Shown: positions 53,537-62,730 of the stretch, piece by piece
Layout: every line of letters begins with the position of its first letter
How positions within the stretch are numbered: position 1 is the stretch's first letter
NCBI RefSeq assembly: GCF_017744435.1
Contig: NZ_JAGIBG010000007.1
Span: 79,468-143,467 of the forward strand
From: Pseudomonas sp.
GTDB lineage: Bacteria; Pseudomonadota; Gammaproteobacteria; Pseudomonadales; Pseudomonadaceae
Length of the DNA stretch: 64,000 nucleotides
Reading direction: 5' to 3'
Made by a program: the position numbers and the translations under genes
The notes under the pieces: model-generated
Told to the model about the DNA's origin: nothing
Database searches by the model: none
The model's input: the letters and a program-made list of their open reading frames with translations, nothing else

Positions 53537-55098
53537 ACAGCGAACTGCCGGTCCTCACCCCCCGTCAGAAGGTCGCGGCCTTCGCCTGCATGTGTGTGGG
53601 CATGTTCATTGCCCTGATCGATATCCAGATTGTCTCGGCCTCGCTCAAGGATATCGGCGGTGGGCTTTCCGCCGGTGCGGATGACACCGCCTGGGTGCAA
53701 ACGGCCTACCTGATTGCCGAGATCATCGTGATCCCGCTCTCCGGCTGGCTGTCGCGGGTGATGAGTACGCGCTGGTTGTTCGCCGCCTCGGCCGCCGGCT
53801 TCACCCTGACCAGCCTGCTCTGTGCGGTGGCCTGGAACATCCAGAGCATGATCGCTTTCCGCGCACTGCAAGGCTTTTTGGGTGGTTCGATGATCCCGCT
53901 GGTGTTCACCACCGCATTCATCTACTTCAGCGGCCCGCAACGGGTGATTGCCGCCTCGGTGATTGGCGCCATCGCCTCGCTCGCGCCGACCCTGGGGCCC
54001 GCAGTTGGTGGCTGGATCACCGATGTTTCGTCCTGGCACTGGCTGTTCTACATCAACCTGGTGCCCGGCATTTTCGTCACCCTCGCCGTGCCGATGCTGG
54101 TCAAGGTCGATCAGCCCGACCTGGGCTTGCTCAAGGGCGCCGACTACCTGGGCATGGGTTTGATGGCGGTGTTTCTGGGTTGTCTGGAGTACACCCTGGA
54201 AGAAGGCCCGCGCTGGAACTGGTTCAGCGACCGCACCATAGCCACCACGGCCTGGCTGGCAGGCCTGTGCGGCATCCTGTTCGTCTGGCGCAGCCTGAGC
54301 GCCGCGCAGCCGATCGTCGACCTGCATGCCCTGCGCGACCGCAACTTTGCCCTGGGCTGCCTGTTTTCATTCATCACCGGTATCGGGATCTTCGCCACGA
54401 TCTACCTGACGCCGTTGTTCCTGGGCCGTGTGCGCGGTTACGGTGCCCTGGATATCGGCCTGGCGGTGTTTTCCACCGGCGTGTTCCAGCTCATGGCCAT
54501 CCCGGTGTACGCCTTTCTCGCCAACCGGGTGGACTTGCGCTGGATCCTGATGTTCGGCCTGGCGCTGTTCGGGATCTCGATGTGGGACTTTTCGCCGATT
54601 ACCCATGACTGGGGTGCCAGGGAGCTGCTGCTGCCCCAGGCCATTCGCGGCTTTGCCCAGCAGATGGCGGTGCCGCCGACGGTCACGCTGACCCTGGGCG
54701 CGCTGTCGCCGGCACGGCTGAAGCTCGCGTCGGGCTTGTTCAACCTGATGCGCAACCTGGGCGGCGCACTGGGCATCGCAGCCTGCGCCACGCTCCTCAA
54801 TGATCGGACCAACCTGCACTTTCTGCGCCTGGCCGAGCACCTGAACGTGCGCAACGAAACCCTGAACACCCGGCTCGAGCAATGGAGCGACAGCGCCCAG
54901 GCACTGGGCCAGAACAGCCTGGATGCTGGCCAGACTGCGCTGCATCAGCTGTGGGCGTTGACCTGGCGCGAAGCGCAGACGATGACCTACGCCGACGCCT
55001 TCCTGGTCATCATGGCGTGCTTTGCGTTCGCCACACTACTGGTGCCGTTGATGCGCAAAGTCCAGCCACCCCGGCAGCCGTCGGCCGATGCCCATTGA
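53533..55098 (+). CDS. DHA2-family MFS efflux pump (EmrB type)
   Basis: 521 residues, 14 hydrophobic segments as in EmrB/QacA. DHA2 features include FIALIDIQIVSASLKDI in helix 1, WVQTAYLIAEIIVIPLSGWL, and ASLAPTLGPAVGGW. Works with the HlyD protein in a tripartite efflux system for hydrophobic compounds. Translationally coupled to it. It is the last gene of the GlxA-controlled unit and convergent to the peroxiredoxin gene. Confidence 0.92.
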   Translation: MNSELPVLTPRQKVAAFACMCVGMFIALIDIQIVSASLKDIGGGLSAGADDTAWVQTAYLIAEIIVIPLSGWLSRVMSTRWLFAASAAGFTLTSLLCAVAWNIQSMIAFRALQGFLGGSMIPLVFTTAFIYFSGPQRVIAASVIGAIASLAPTLGPAVGGWITDVSSWHWLFYINLVPGIFVTLAVPMLVKVDQPDLGLLKGADYLGMGLMAVFLGCLEYTLEEGPRWNWFSDRTIATTAWLAGLCGILFVWRSLSAAQPIVDLHALRDRNFALGCLFSFITGIGIFATIYLTPLFLGRVRGYGALDIGLAVFSTGVFQLMAIPVYAFLANRVDLRWILMFGLALFGISMWDFSPITHDWGARELLLPQAIRGFAQQMAVPPTVTLTLGALSPARLKLASGLFNLMRNLGGALGIAACATLLNDRTNLHFLRLAEHLNVRNETLNTRLEQWSDSAQALGQNSLDAGQTALHQLWALTWREAQTMTYADAFLVIMACFAFATLLVPLMRKVQPPRQPSADAH

Positions 55099-55126
55099 GG
55101 CGGCCCCGGTATCCGCCAGGACCAGG

Positions 55127-55636
55127 TCAGCCCTGGCCCCGCACCACGGCCAGCATGCTCGCGGCATCGCTGACCTCGAACGTGCCAGGCGCCTCCAGCG
55201 CAAGGTGCTTGACCACACCGTCGTCGACCAGCATGGCGTAGCGCTGCGAACGCCGCCCCAGGCCCCGCGCCGAGAGGTCCTGGATCAACCCCAGCGCCTC
55301 GCTGAACTCGCCATTGCCGTCGCCGATCATCTTCACTGTCTCGCCGACCTGCAGGCTGCTGCCCCAGGCGTTCATGACGAAGGCATCGTTCACCGACACG
55401 CAGAGAATCTCGTCAACGCCCGCCGCGAACAGTTGCGGTGCTTCGGCCACATAGCCCGGGACGTGACGCTCGGAACAGGTGGGCGTGAACGCGCCGGGCA
55501 AACCGAAAATCACCACGTTCTTCTGCTTGCAGCGCTCACGCACCGAGAACGCATTCGGGCCGATCGGGCAGGCGCCCTCGCCGTTGCTGTATTCGTAAAG
55601 TGTAATGTCGGGCAGTTGCTCGCCGGGCTTGATCAT
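55127..55636 (-). CDS. Peroxiredoxin, Prx5 family
   Basis: 169 residues from the ATG at 55636 (MIKPGEQLPDITLYEY). A frame extension upstream to 55723 is not family-like. The peroxidatic Cys54 sits in PGAFTPTCSERHVPGY. A second Cys at residue 87 or 23 could resolve. Reduces hydrogen peroxide and alkyl hydroperoxides using a thiol donor. Cytosolic. It lies 170 bp downstream of the aldehyde dehydrogenase gene on the same strand. Confidence 0.93.
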   Translation of the reverse strand: MIKPGEQLPDITLYEYSNGEGACPIGPNAFSVRERCKQKNVVIFGLPGAFTPTCSERHVPGYVAEAPQLFAAGVDEILCVSVNDAFVMNAWGSSLQVGETVKMIGDGNGEFSEALGLIQDLSARGLGRRSQRYAMLVDDGVVKHLALEAPGTFEVSDAASMLAVVRGQG

Positions 55637-55757
55637 CGCTGTCTCCTGGGTAAGTGGATGGCCGAGCTTGCTATGATGCAGCAATCCATCAGGCCAGGTA
55701 CATGATGCACACACCCACTCCACTCAGCACCCGCGAATGCCTGACCCGAGATTGTTT

Positions 55758-55779
55758 GCGCCTGTGAGATCTTGCGCCA
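55758..55779. repeat. Partial copy of a repetitive extragenic element
   Basis: GCGCCTGTGAGATC, then TTGCGCC. The first 14 bases are identical to the arm of the long hairpin at 60611-60660. It lies between the aldehyde dehydrogenase stop and the peroxiredoxin start. Only half the element is present. Confidence 0.5.
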
Positions 55780-55806
55780 AGCCCCCGAAACACCGCGCCC
55801 TCCCTG

Positions 55807-57300
55807 TCAGCCGCGCAGTTGATACCAGGTGGTCTTCAACTGCGAGTACTTGTCGAACGAATGCAGCGACAGGTCGCGGCCGAACCCGGACTGCTTGCCA
55901 CCGCCAAACGGCACCGTTACATCCAGCGCATCGACCGTGTTCACCGATACCGTACCCGCCTTGAGCGCGCGGGCGACGCGGTGCGCCCGGTTCAGGTCAT
56001 CGCTCCACACCGACGCCGCCAGGCCATAGATACTGTCATTGGCCAGGCTGATCGCCTGCTCTTCGGTATCGAACGCACTGACCGCCAGCACCGGGCCGAA
56101 GACCTCGTCCCGGGCCAGGCTCATGCGGTTGTCGACGCCAGCGAAAATGGTCGGTTCGATGAAGTTGTCCGAGCCCCCGATGGTCAGGCGTTGCCCGCCG
56201 CAGACCAGGCGTGCGCCCTCCTCGCGGGCCTGGCCGATGGCCTGGGCAATGCGCGAGGCCTGCTCGGCATCGACGATGGCACCGGCACGGCTGGCCGGGT
56301 CCAGCGGGTTGCCTGGCAGCCACTGGCGAGCCTTGGCCTGCAGGCGCTCAATGAACTCGTCATGGATCGAACGCTGCACATACAGCCGCGAGTTGGCCGA
56401 GCACACTTCGCCCTGGTTGAAGAAGATGCCAAAGGCGGCCTTCTCGGCGGCCAGGTCCAGGTCCTGGCAGTCGGCGAACACCAGGTTCGGGCTCTTGCCA
56501 CCACACTCCAGCCACACTTGCTTGAGGTTGGACTGCGCCGAGTACTGCATGAAGTACTTGCCCACCTGGGTGGAGCCGGTGAACACCAGGCAGTCGACAT
56601 CAGGGTGCAGCCCCAGCGCACGGCCCGCCGTTTCGCCAAGGCCCGGGACCACGTTGAGCACACCTTCCGGCAGGCCGGCTTGCAGCGCCAGTTCGGCCAG
56701 GCGCAAGGCCGAGAACGGTGATTGCTCGGCGGGCTTGAGGACCACGCTATTGCCCGCCGCCAGCGCCGGGGCGAGCTTCCAGGCGGCCATGTCGAGCGGG
56801 AAGTTCCACGGCACCACTGCCGCGACCACGCCCAGTGCTTCGCGGGTGATGGTGGCCAAGGCATTGGCCGCGGTCGGTGCCACCTGATCGTAGAGCTTGT
56901 CGAGCGCCTCGCCATACCAGGCAAAGACGTGGGCCGAACCCGGTACGTCGATGTTGTAGGCATCCATGACCGGCTTGCCCATGTTCAGCGAGTCCAGCAG
57001 CGCCAGTTCTTCACGGTGGGCCATGATCAGCTCGGCCAGGCGCAGCAGCACCTTCTTGCGCTCCACGGGCGCCATGCGTGGCCACGGCCCTTGCTCGAAG
57101 GCCTTGCGCGCAGTGCTGACGGCAAGGTCGACTTCGGCCTGGTCGCAGGCAGCGACACGGGCGAGCACCTGATTGGTCGCCGGGTTGATGGCGTCGAACG
57201 TTGCACCGCTGGCGGCCCCGAGCTGGCGGCCACCGATCAAGGCCTTGTCTGGCAAGCTCAAGCCTGCCGCGCGCTGTTGCCAGTATCCGAGATCGTACAT
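55807..57300 (-). CDS. puuC: Gamma-glutamyl-gamma-aminobutyraldehyde dehydrogenase-like aldehyde dehydrogenase
   Basis: 497 residues from the ATG at 57300 with GGAG five bases upstream. Aldehyde dehydrogenase with the general base Glu265 (LECGGKSPN) and catalytic Cys300 (FNQGEVCSANSR). NAD site FTGSTQVG. The start MYDLGYWQQRAAGL and overall sequence fit the PuuC/KauB type that oxidises amino aldehydes from putrescine or related amines. Divergent from a PuuP-like permease with a 267-bp spacer. Substrate by homology only. Confidence 0.85.
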   Translation of the reverse strand: MYDLGYWQQRAAGLSLPDKALIGGRQLGAASGATFDAINPATNQVLARVAACDQAEVDLAVSTARKAFEQGPWPRMAPVERKKVLLRLAELIMAHREELALLDSLNMGKPVMDAYNIDVPGSAHVFAWYGEALDKLYDQVAPTAANALATITREALGVVAAVVPWNFPLDMAAWKLAPALAAGNSVVLKPAEQSPFSALRLAELALQAGLPEGVLNVVPGLGETAGRALGLHPDVDCLVFTGSTQVGKYFMQYSAQSNLKQVWLECGGKSPNLVFADCQDLDLAAEKAAFGIFFNQGEVCSANSRLYVQRSIHDEFIERLQAKARQWLPGNPLDPASRAGAIVDAEQASRIAQAIGQAREEGARLVCGGQRLTIGGSDNFIEPTIFAGVDNRMSLARDEVFGPVLAVSAFDTEEQAISLANDSIYGLAASVWSDDLNRAHRVARALKAGTVSVNTVDALDVTVPFGGGKQSGFGRDLSLHSFDKYSQLKTTWYQLRG

Positions 57301-57567
57301 ACACACTCCTGACGACCGTCCGTGCGGTCCGCTTGTTATGGGTCTGGGCAACATTCTTGGCGCAGCCACGGGCCCGGCGAAACCAGCTTTTTTCTGCCCC
57401 TTGCAGAGGAAAAAACTGCTCCCCCGAAAGGGTGATTTCGAGGCCTGCCCGAGTGTGGGAGCATTCGAGCCGCCCCACCTGAGCCACACCTCTGATCAGA
57501 CTTCCTCACCAGTAGCGAGCTTGCTCGCCTGCTGCGGCTTCCTGCATCCCATTTCAGGAGTTAGCAA
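57301..57567. promoter_or_regulatory. Divergent promoter region of the puuC-like and permease genes
   Basis: 267 bp without a gene. It holds the binding sites GGAG (for the dehydrogenase) and AGGAG (for the permease), and a small inverted repeat GCGAG-cttg-CTCGC near 57518. That repeat resembles the core of Pseudomonas REP elements. No clear regulator site is identified. Confidence 0.4.
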
Positions 57568-58941
57568 ATGCATACAACAACAAATACAGCCCAACCCCAG
57601 CATCCTGCGTCGCCCAGCAACACCTCCGGCCGTTTCCGCAAATCCATGGGCATGACCGCGCTGGTGCTGTTCGGCCTTGCCTACATGGTTCCGCTCGCCG
57701 TCTTCACCACCTATGGGCTGGTCACCCAGATGACCAAGGGCCACCTGCCCATCGCCTACATCCTCACCCTCGCCGCCATGCTGCTGACCGCGTACAGCTA
57801 CGGCCGCATGGTCCAGGCCCATCCCTACTCCGGTTCCGTCTACACCTACACACGCAAGGCCTTCGGCAGCCACTTCGGCTTCATCGCCGGCTGGACCTTG
57901 CTGCTCGATTACATCTTCCTGCCGCTGCTCAGCTACCTGCTGATCGGCATCTACATGTCCGAGTACTTCCCGGCCATCCATGCCTGGGTGTGGGTCGCCG
58001 GGTCGATTGCCCTGGTGACCTTCCTCAACCTGATCGGCATCGAGTCGATCACCCGGGTCAACTGGATCCTGGTGGTGGCACAGCTGGTATTCATCGTGGT
58101 GTTCGTCGCGTTGTCGGTACGCCACATGAGCGGCCAGGCCGCGCCGGTCTCTCTGCTGGCGCCGTTCCACCACGAAGGCTTCAGCGTGCCGCTGATCATG
58201 ACCGGCGCGGCGGTGCTGTGCCTGTCGTTCCTCGGTTTCGATGCGGTGTCGACCATGGCCGAGGAAACCAGCAACCCGACCCGGCGCATTCCACAGGCGA
58301 TCATGGCGGTGTCAGTGATCGGTGGCCTGCTGTTCCTGGTGGTGTCGTACTGCGCGCAGATGGTCTTCCCCGACTGGGCCAGCTTCGCCGACCCCGACTC
58401 GGCCTCGGTGGATGTGATGCGCCGAGTCGGCGGCGAAATGCTGGTGACAGCCTTCACCGCAACCTACGTGGCCGGCTGCTTCGCTTCGGCGATGGTGTCC
58501 CAGGCCAGCGTGTCGCGGGTGCTGTTCGCCATGGGCCGCGATGGCGCGCTGCCCCGGGTGTTTGGCCAACTGGTGACGAAAAAGCGCGTGCCGGCGACGG
58601 CGATCATGCTGGTCAGCCTGCTGTCGCTGGTGGCGCTGTTCATCACCCTGGATACCGTGGCCAACATGATCAGCTTCGGCGCCCTGTTCGCCTTCTCGGC
58701 GGTGAACCTTGCAGTGGTCAAGCACTACCTGGTGGACCAGCAGTTGCGAGGGATGCGCAACTACCTGCTGTACGGCGCCATTCCGGCACTCGGGTTCCTC
58801 AGCACGATCTGGCTGTGGACCAGCCTGTCGAGCATGTCCTTCACCATTGGCCTGTGCTGGATGGGCGTAGGGTTCCTCTGCCTGCTCGGGCTGACCAAGG
58901 CCTTCCGGGTGAAGTTGCCCGAATTGCAGATGGCCGAGTGA
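57568..58941 (+). CDS. APC-superfamily amino acid/putrescine permease (PuuP-like)
   Basis: 457 residues, 12 hydrophobic segments. APC signature GMTALVLFGLAYMVPLAVFTTYG in helix 1 and FLGFDAVSTMAEETSNPTRR around helix 6-7. AGGAG eight bases upstream. It imports an amino acid or polyamine. With the divergent aldehyde dehydrogenase it forms an uptake-plus-oxidation pair, as in polyamine catabolism. A hairpin follows the stop. Confidence 0.9.
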   Translation: MHTTTNTAQPQHPASPSNTSGRFRKSMGMTALVLFGLAYMVPLAVFTTYGLVTQMTKGHLPIAYILTLAAMLLTAYSYGRMVQAHPYSGSVYTYTRKAFGSHFGFIAGWTLLLDYIFLPLLSYLLIGIYMSEYFPAIHAWVWVAGSIALVTFLNLIGIESITRVNWILVVAQLVFIVVFVALSVRHMSGQAAPVSLLAPFHHEGFSVPLIMTGAAVLCLSFLGFDAVSTMAEETSNPTRRIPQAIMAVSVIGGLLFLVVSYCAQMVFPDWASFADPDSASVDVMRRVGGEMLVTAFTATYVAGCFASAMVSQASVSRVLFAMGRDGALPRVFGQLVTKKRVPATAIMLVSLLSLVALFITLDTVANMISFGALFAFSAVNLAVVKHYLVDQQLRGMRNYLLYGAIPALGFLSTIWLWTSLSSMSFTIGLCWMGVGFLCLLGLTKAFRVKLPELQMAE

Positions 58942-58990
58942 CCGCTTGAGCACAGGTCGGCGGCTTGCAACAGCGCCAGTCGACGTGCCC

Positions 58991-59010
58991 TGCAGCCAGG
59001 GATGGCTGCA
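58991..59010 (+). terminator. Hairpin after the permease gene
   Basis: TGCAGCCA-ggga-TGGCTGCA, perfect eight-base arms, 49 bp after the permease stop. No T-tract follows, so termination is only suggested. Confidence 0.45.
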
Positions 59011-59132
59011 CGCCCACCACCCACTGACCGGTGAGTCAGGCTGAAATACGCGTTCTAGAGCGGTTATTTCACTTTTTGCTGAAGAAGATCTGCGCTACCC
59101 TCGCCGCGCCAAAACAACAGCAAGGAGTGGGC

Positions 59133-59306
59133 ATGAAGGTCGAGATCCAACGCAACGAACAGGACGCAGGTTGCAAGGTCGTCATTGACGGGCACCCGGT
59201 GTCGTTCAGCAACCTGGCGGACGCCGAAGCGTATGTGGCGCGCCTGACCGAACGGCTGCAGGCCGCTCCCCAGGCATTCGCATCGCCCCAGAGCGAGCCG
59301 GCCTGA
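59133..59306 (+). CDS. Conserved-looking small protein of unknown function
   Basis: 57 residues from the ATG at 59133, which has a near-perfect AAGGAG five bases upstream. The open frame from 59031 is longer but not expected to be translated. The product (MKVEIQRNEQDAGCKVVIDG, then SFSNLADAEAYVARLTERLQ) reads as a short beta hairpin followed by one helix. No domain recognised. It stands alone between the permease and an MFS gene. Confidence 0.7.
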   Translation: MKVEIQRNEQDAGCKVVIDGHPVSFSNLADAEAYVARLTERLQAAPQAFASPQSEPA

Positions 59307-59390
59307 TTCGCCCACCCTCAACAATCCTGAATGGTATGATCCCGCCTTAAACGTTTCAGTATGTTTCTGCGTGTTTTAAAAGGGACCGTA

Positions 59391-60578
59391 ATGTCTGTTC
59401 AGGAATTACCGCCGCTCGCCGCATCCAAGGGCGGCGTCGGCAAGATGGAAGCTGCCATGGCGCTGGGCAGCTTCGCCATCGGCACCGGCGAATTCGCCAT
59501 CATGGGCCTGATGCCCGATATCGCCACCAACCTGCAATTGAGCGAGCCGCAAGTCGGCCATGCCATCAGCGCCTACGCGCTGGGCGTGGTGGTCGGCGCG
59601 CCGACCTTGGCCATCCTCGGTGCCAAGCTGCTGCGCAAGCACATGCTGCTGTTGCTGATGGCGCTGTATGCCATGGGCAACCTGGCCACCGCCTTTGCCC
59701 CTTCGTTCACCAGCATGGTTGCGTTCCGCTTCATCAGCGGCCTGCCCCATGGCGCCTACTTCGGTATCGCCGCGGTGGTGGCGTCGAGCATGGTGCCGAG
59801 CAACCAGCGCGCCGGCGCCGTGGCGCGGGTGATGATGGGCCTGACCCTGGCGATGCTGCTGGGCAACCCGGTGGCGACCTTCCTCGGCCAGTTCTTCGGC
59901 TGGCGTTCGGCGTTCATCCTGGTCGGTGCCATCGCTTTGTGCACCATTGCCCTGGTCTGGCGATACGTTCCGCAGCCCGTTGATGAGCCGCGCAGCGACC
60001 CGCGCAAGGAACTGCAAGCCTTCGCCCTGCCCCAGGTGTGGATGGCGCTGGGCATTGCCGCGATCGGCTTTGCCGGCATGTTCTGCGTGTTCAGTTACCT
60101 GGCGCCGACCATGCTGCAAGTAACCCAGGTAGCGCCGGAGTGGATCCCCTTCGGCCTGGCCGCGTTCGGCGCTGGCGGTATCATCGGCAACATTGCCGGC
60201 GGCAAGCTGTTCGACCGCCTGCAGTTCCGCGCCGTGGGCATCGTCCTGGTGTGGTCGGCGGCCGTGCTGCTGTTCTTCAGCTTCGCCGCCCATGCGCTGT
60301 GGTCGGTGCTGCTGGGGATTGGCCTGGTCGGCACCATGATCGCCCTGGCCGCGCCACTGCAGATCCGCCTGATGGACATCGCCCACGAAGCGCCAAGCCT
60401 GGCGGCCGCGTCCAACCATGCCGCCTTCAACCTGGCCAACGCCTTGGGGCCCTGGTTTGGCGGCATGGCCATCAGTGCCGGTTTGGGCTGGACCAGTACT
60501 GGGTACATTGGTGCTGCGACGGCATTGGCGGGGTTGGTGATCTACCTTGTGGCCCGCCGGATGAAAGGCGGGCACTGA
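59391..60578 (+). CDS. MFS transporter, DHA1 (arabinose-efflux-like) family
   Basis: 395 residues from the ATG at 59391 with AGGGA upstream. 12 hydrophobic segments, FAIGTGEFAIMGLMPDIA in helix 1, GAKLLRKHMLLL in loop 2-3, FISGLPHGAYFGIAAVVASSM in helix 4. Resembles AraJ/YdeA-type exporters of sugars or drugs. Inner membrane. A long hairpin of REP type follows between it and the convergent LysR gene. Confidence 0.9.
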   Translation: MSVQELPPLAASKGGVGKMEAAMALGSFAIGTGEFAIMGLMPDIATNLQLSEPQVGHAISAYALGVVVGAPTLAILGAKLLRKHMLLLLMALYAMGNLATAFAPSFTSMVAFRFISGLPHGAYFGIAAVVASSMVPSNQRAGAVARVMMGLTLAMLLGNPVATFLGQFFGWRSAFILVGAIALCTIALVWRYVPQPVDEPRSDPRKELQAFALPQVWMALGIAAIGFAGMFCVFSYLAPTMLQVTQVAPEWIPFGLAAFGAGGIIGNIAGGKLFDRLQFRAVGIVLVWSAAVLLFFSFAAHALWSVLLGIGLVGTMIALAAPLQIRLMDIAHEAPSLAAASNHAAFNLANALGPWFGGMAISAGLGWTSTGYIGAATALAGLVIYLVARRMKGGH

Positions 60579-60610
60579 TCCCTTCGCGGGTGCCTGGCTT
60601 GAGGTTTTCA

Positions 60611-60660
60611 GCGCCTGTGAGATCGAGCGCCGCGCGGGCGGCTCTCGATCTCACAGGCGC
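60611..60660. repeat. Long REP-like hairpin between convergent genes
   Basis: 17-bp perfect arms (GCGCCTGTGAGATCGAG) enclosing an inner GCCGC/GCGGC stem. It lies between the convergent MFS and LysR genes, the usual site of Pseudomonas repetitive extragenic palindromes. A half copy is at 55758-55779. It may also act as a bidirectional terminator. Confidence 0.75.
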
Positions 60661-60706
60661 CAAAAATGCCAAGGCGAACACCCCCAGCATCAAATCCCAA
60701 TCCCGC

Positions 60707-61630
60707 CTACCCAACCCGAATCTCACGATTACCACTCATGTAGTACTCCAGCCGCCCGCGCAGCCAGCGCTCGGCCGGGTCGCTGTCGGTGGTACTCAAC
60801 CAGACCATGGCCAACTCCAGCGGCACGGTGTCGAACGGCAGCGTTTCGGCCTGCAGGTTGCCCCAGCTGGCCATGGCCTCGGCGGCGTAGTCGGGGCAGC
60901 AGGCGAGCAGTTCGGTGTCGGCCAGGATCGCCGGCAGTGAACTGAACTGGGGCACCGACAACACCACGTTGCGCGCATGGCCGATTTCCTTCAGCCAGTC
61001 ATCGACCACGCCCTGGGTGTTGGCCGTTGGCGACACCTGCACGTGGGGGCGTTGGCAGAACTCCTCCAGGCTCAGCGGTTGCGCGGACTTGTCGGCCCTG
61101 AGCACCCGCGCCTGCATGGTACGTAATACTTTACGTTTGGCATTGGCCGGCAGGCCGCGGGTCTGGCTGATGCCCACCGTGACCTCCCCCGACGCCAGCA
61201 GGTCGGGGATACGCCAGTAGTCGACATGCTGCACAACCACCACCACATGTGGTGCTTCGGTGCGCAGCGCCCGCAGCAACGGCGGCAACAGCCCGGATTC
61301 GACATCGTCGGACAAGCCGATCCTGAAGGTCATCTTGCTGGTCGGCGGGTCGAAGTCATGGGTCAGGCTGAGCGCCGCCGACATCGCGTCCAGCGCCGGA
61401 GTGAGGTGCTTGATCACCTCCGCCGCCCGCGCAGACGGCTCCATGCGGTTGCCGACGCGGATCAGCAGCGGGTCGTTGAACATCGTGCGCAGCCTGGCCA
61501 GCGCCGCGCTGACCGTGGGCTGGGCGAGAAACAGCTTTTCGGCGGCGCGGGTGAGGTTGCGCTCTTGCATCAACGCCTCGAACACCACCATGAGGTTGAT
61601 ATCCGCCTTGCGCAGCTCGTTTCGATTCAT
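60707..61630 (-). CDS. LysR-family transcriptional regulator
   Basis: 307 residues. N-terminal HTH (RNLTRAAEKLFLAQPTVSAALARLRTMF) and a LysR substrate-binding domain (MTFRIGLSDDVESGLLP). Of the NodD/SyrM-like subgroup by the shape LMVVFEALMQERNLTRAAE. Its start lies 45 bp from the stop of the next regulator, in the same direction. Target genes not known, possibly the adjacent betaine transport genes. Confidence 0.9.
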   Translation of the reverse strand: MNRNELRKADINLMVVFEALMQERNLTRAAEKLFLAQPTVSAALARLRTMFNDPLLIRVGNRMEPSARAAEVIKHLTPALDAMSAALSLTHDFDPPTSKMTFRIGLSDDVESGLLPPLLRALRTEAPHVVVVVQHVDYWRIPDLLASGEVTVGISQTRGLPANAKRKVLRTMQARVLRADKSAQPLSLEEFCQRPHVQVSPTANTQGVVDDWLKEIGHARNVVLSVPQFSSLPAILADTELLACCPDYAAEAMASWGNLQAETLPFDTVPLELAMVWLSTTDSDPAERWLRGRLEYYMSGNREIRVG

Positions 61631-61675
61631 GCCTGCTCCTGATAGTCGTCCACTGCCAACAGGATAGGCGCCCGG

Positions 61676-62710
61676 TCAGTGCACCGCCCAGCCCCGGCTC
61701 ATCGCCCGGTACTTGCGCGGAGGCATGGCGAAGAAGTTGTGAAAGCGCCGATAGAAGTACGAGAAGCTGGTGAAGCCGCTGGCAACGGCAATCTCCGACA
61801 TCGGCTTGTCGGTGTGCTGCAGCAACTGGCGTGCATGCCCCAGGCGCAGCTCCAGGTAAAAGGTCAGCGGCGTCGACTGCACATGCTGGCGGAAGGAGCG
61901 CTCCAGTTGGCGACGCGACAGTTTCACATGCCGGGCGATCTCGTCGATGGCAATCGGCTCTTCGATGTTGCTGCTCATCAACTCGATGGCTTCGTTGAGG
62001 TTCTCTGGCAAGCCGACCCGAAACGGCGGCGCCACCCTGGGCAGCGCCGGCGCGGGCTTGTCGGCGGCGACGATCTGCGCCACGCCGTCGAGCAGGCTCT
62101 TGCCATAACGGCCGGCCAGCAGCTCCAGCATCATCTCCAGCGCACTGCTGGCACCGGCGCAACTCAGGCGCCGGCGGTCCAGCACGTGGCCGGCCCGGCT
62201 GATACGCACACCCGGGAACAGCTCGCCCATCAGCGCCCGCCCCTCCACATGGCAGGCGCAGTCATGGTCTTCGAGCAGGCCCGCTTCGGCGATGAAGTAG
62301 GCACCATTCCACAAACCACCCAGCAGGCAGCCGTGGTTGTCAGCCTCGCGCAGCTTGCCGCGCAGGCGGGGGTTGCGCTTGAGCGGCACGCGGAAACCGC
62401 CACAGACGAACAGAAAGTCCAGGCTGTGCGCCTGAAGGTCGGCGAGGGTCTGGTCAACGGCAATGACGATGCCCGAATCGCTGCGCACCTGCGCGCTGTC
62501 ACCGATCATCACGAACTCGAACAGCGGCTTGACGCTGACCTGGTTGGCGGCAGCCAGGGTGTCCATGGCGCTGGTCAGCGTCATCATCGAGAACTGCTCC
62601 AGCAGCACGAAGCCGACCCGGCGCAAGGCCGCGCCGGTGGCGAGGCGGTGATCCGGCGCCAGGTGGGCGAAGCTACGGCTTTTGAGAGGACTGACGACTG
62701 GCTGGCTCAT
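61676..62710 (-). CDS. GlxA/GbdR-type AraC-family regulator
   Basis: 344 residues. DJ-1/PfpI-like N-terminal domain in which the usual Cys of the elbow is Trp (GGLWNGAYFIAEAGLL), as in the GbdR/CdhR/ArgR-like group. C-terminal AraC HTH (IDEIARHVKLSRRQLERSFRQHVQ). It lies directly upstream of LysR and 20 bp downstream of the ProX stop, all on the minus strand. Glycine betaine or carnitine-type signals are the known ligands of the group. The exact ligand here is inference. Confidence 0.88.
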   Translation of the reverse strand: MSQPVVSPLKSRSFAHLAPDHRLATGAALRRVGFVLLEQFSMMTLTSAMDTLAAANQVSVKPLFEFVMIGDSAQVRSDSGIVIAVDQTLADLQAHSLDFLFVCGGFRVPLKRNPRLRGKLREADNHGCLLGGLWNGAYFIAEAGLLEDHDCACHVEGRALMGELFPGVRISRAGHVLDRRRLSCAGASSALEMMLELLAGRYGKSLLDGVAQIVAADKPAPALPRVAPPFRVGLPENLNEAIELMSSNIEEPIAIDEIARHVKLSRRQLERSFRQHVQSTPLTFYLELRLGHARQLLQHTDKPMSEIAVASGFTSFSYFYRRFHNFFAMPPRKYRAMSRGWAVH

Positions 62711-62730
62711 GGTTCTGCTCTGCTTGGGGG

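Noticed and set aside
57301..57567. Sigma-54 promoter for the PuuC/PuuP-like pair
   Set aside because: TTGGCGC-like and GC-rich blocks were examined but the GG-N10-GC spacing is not met.
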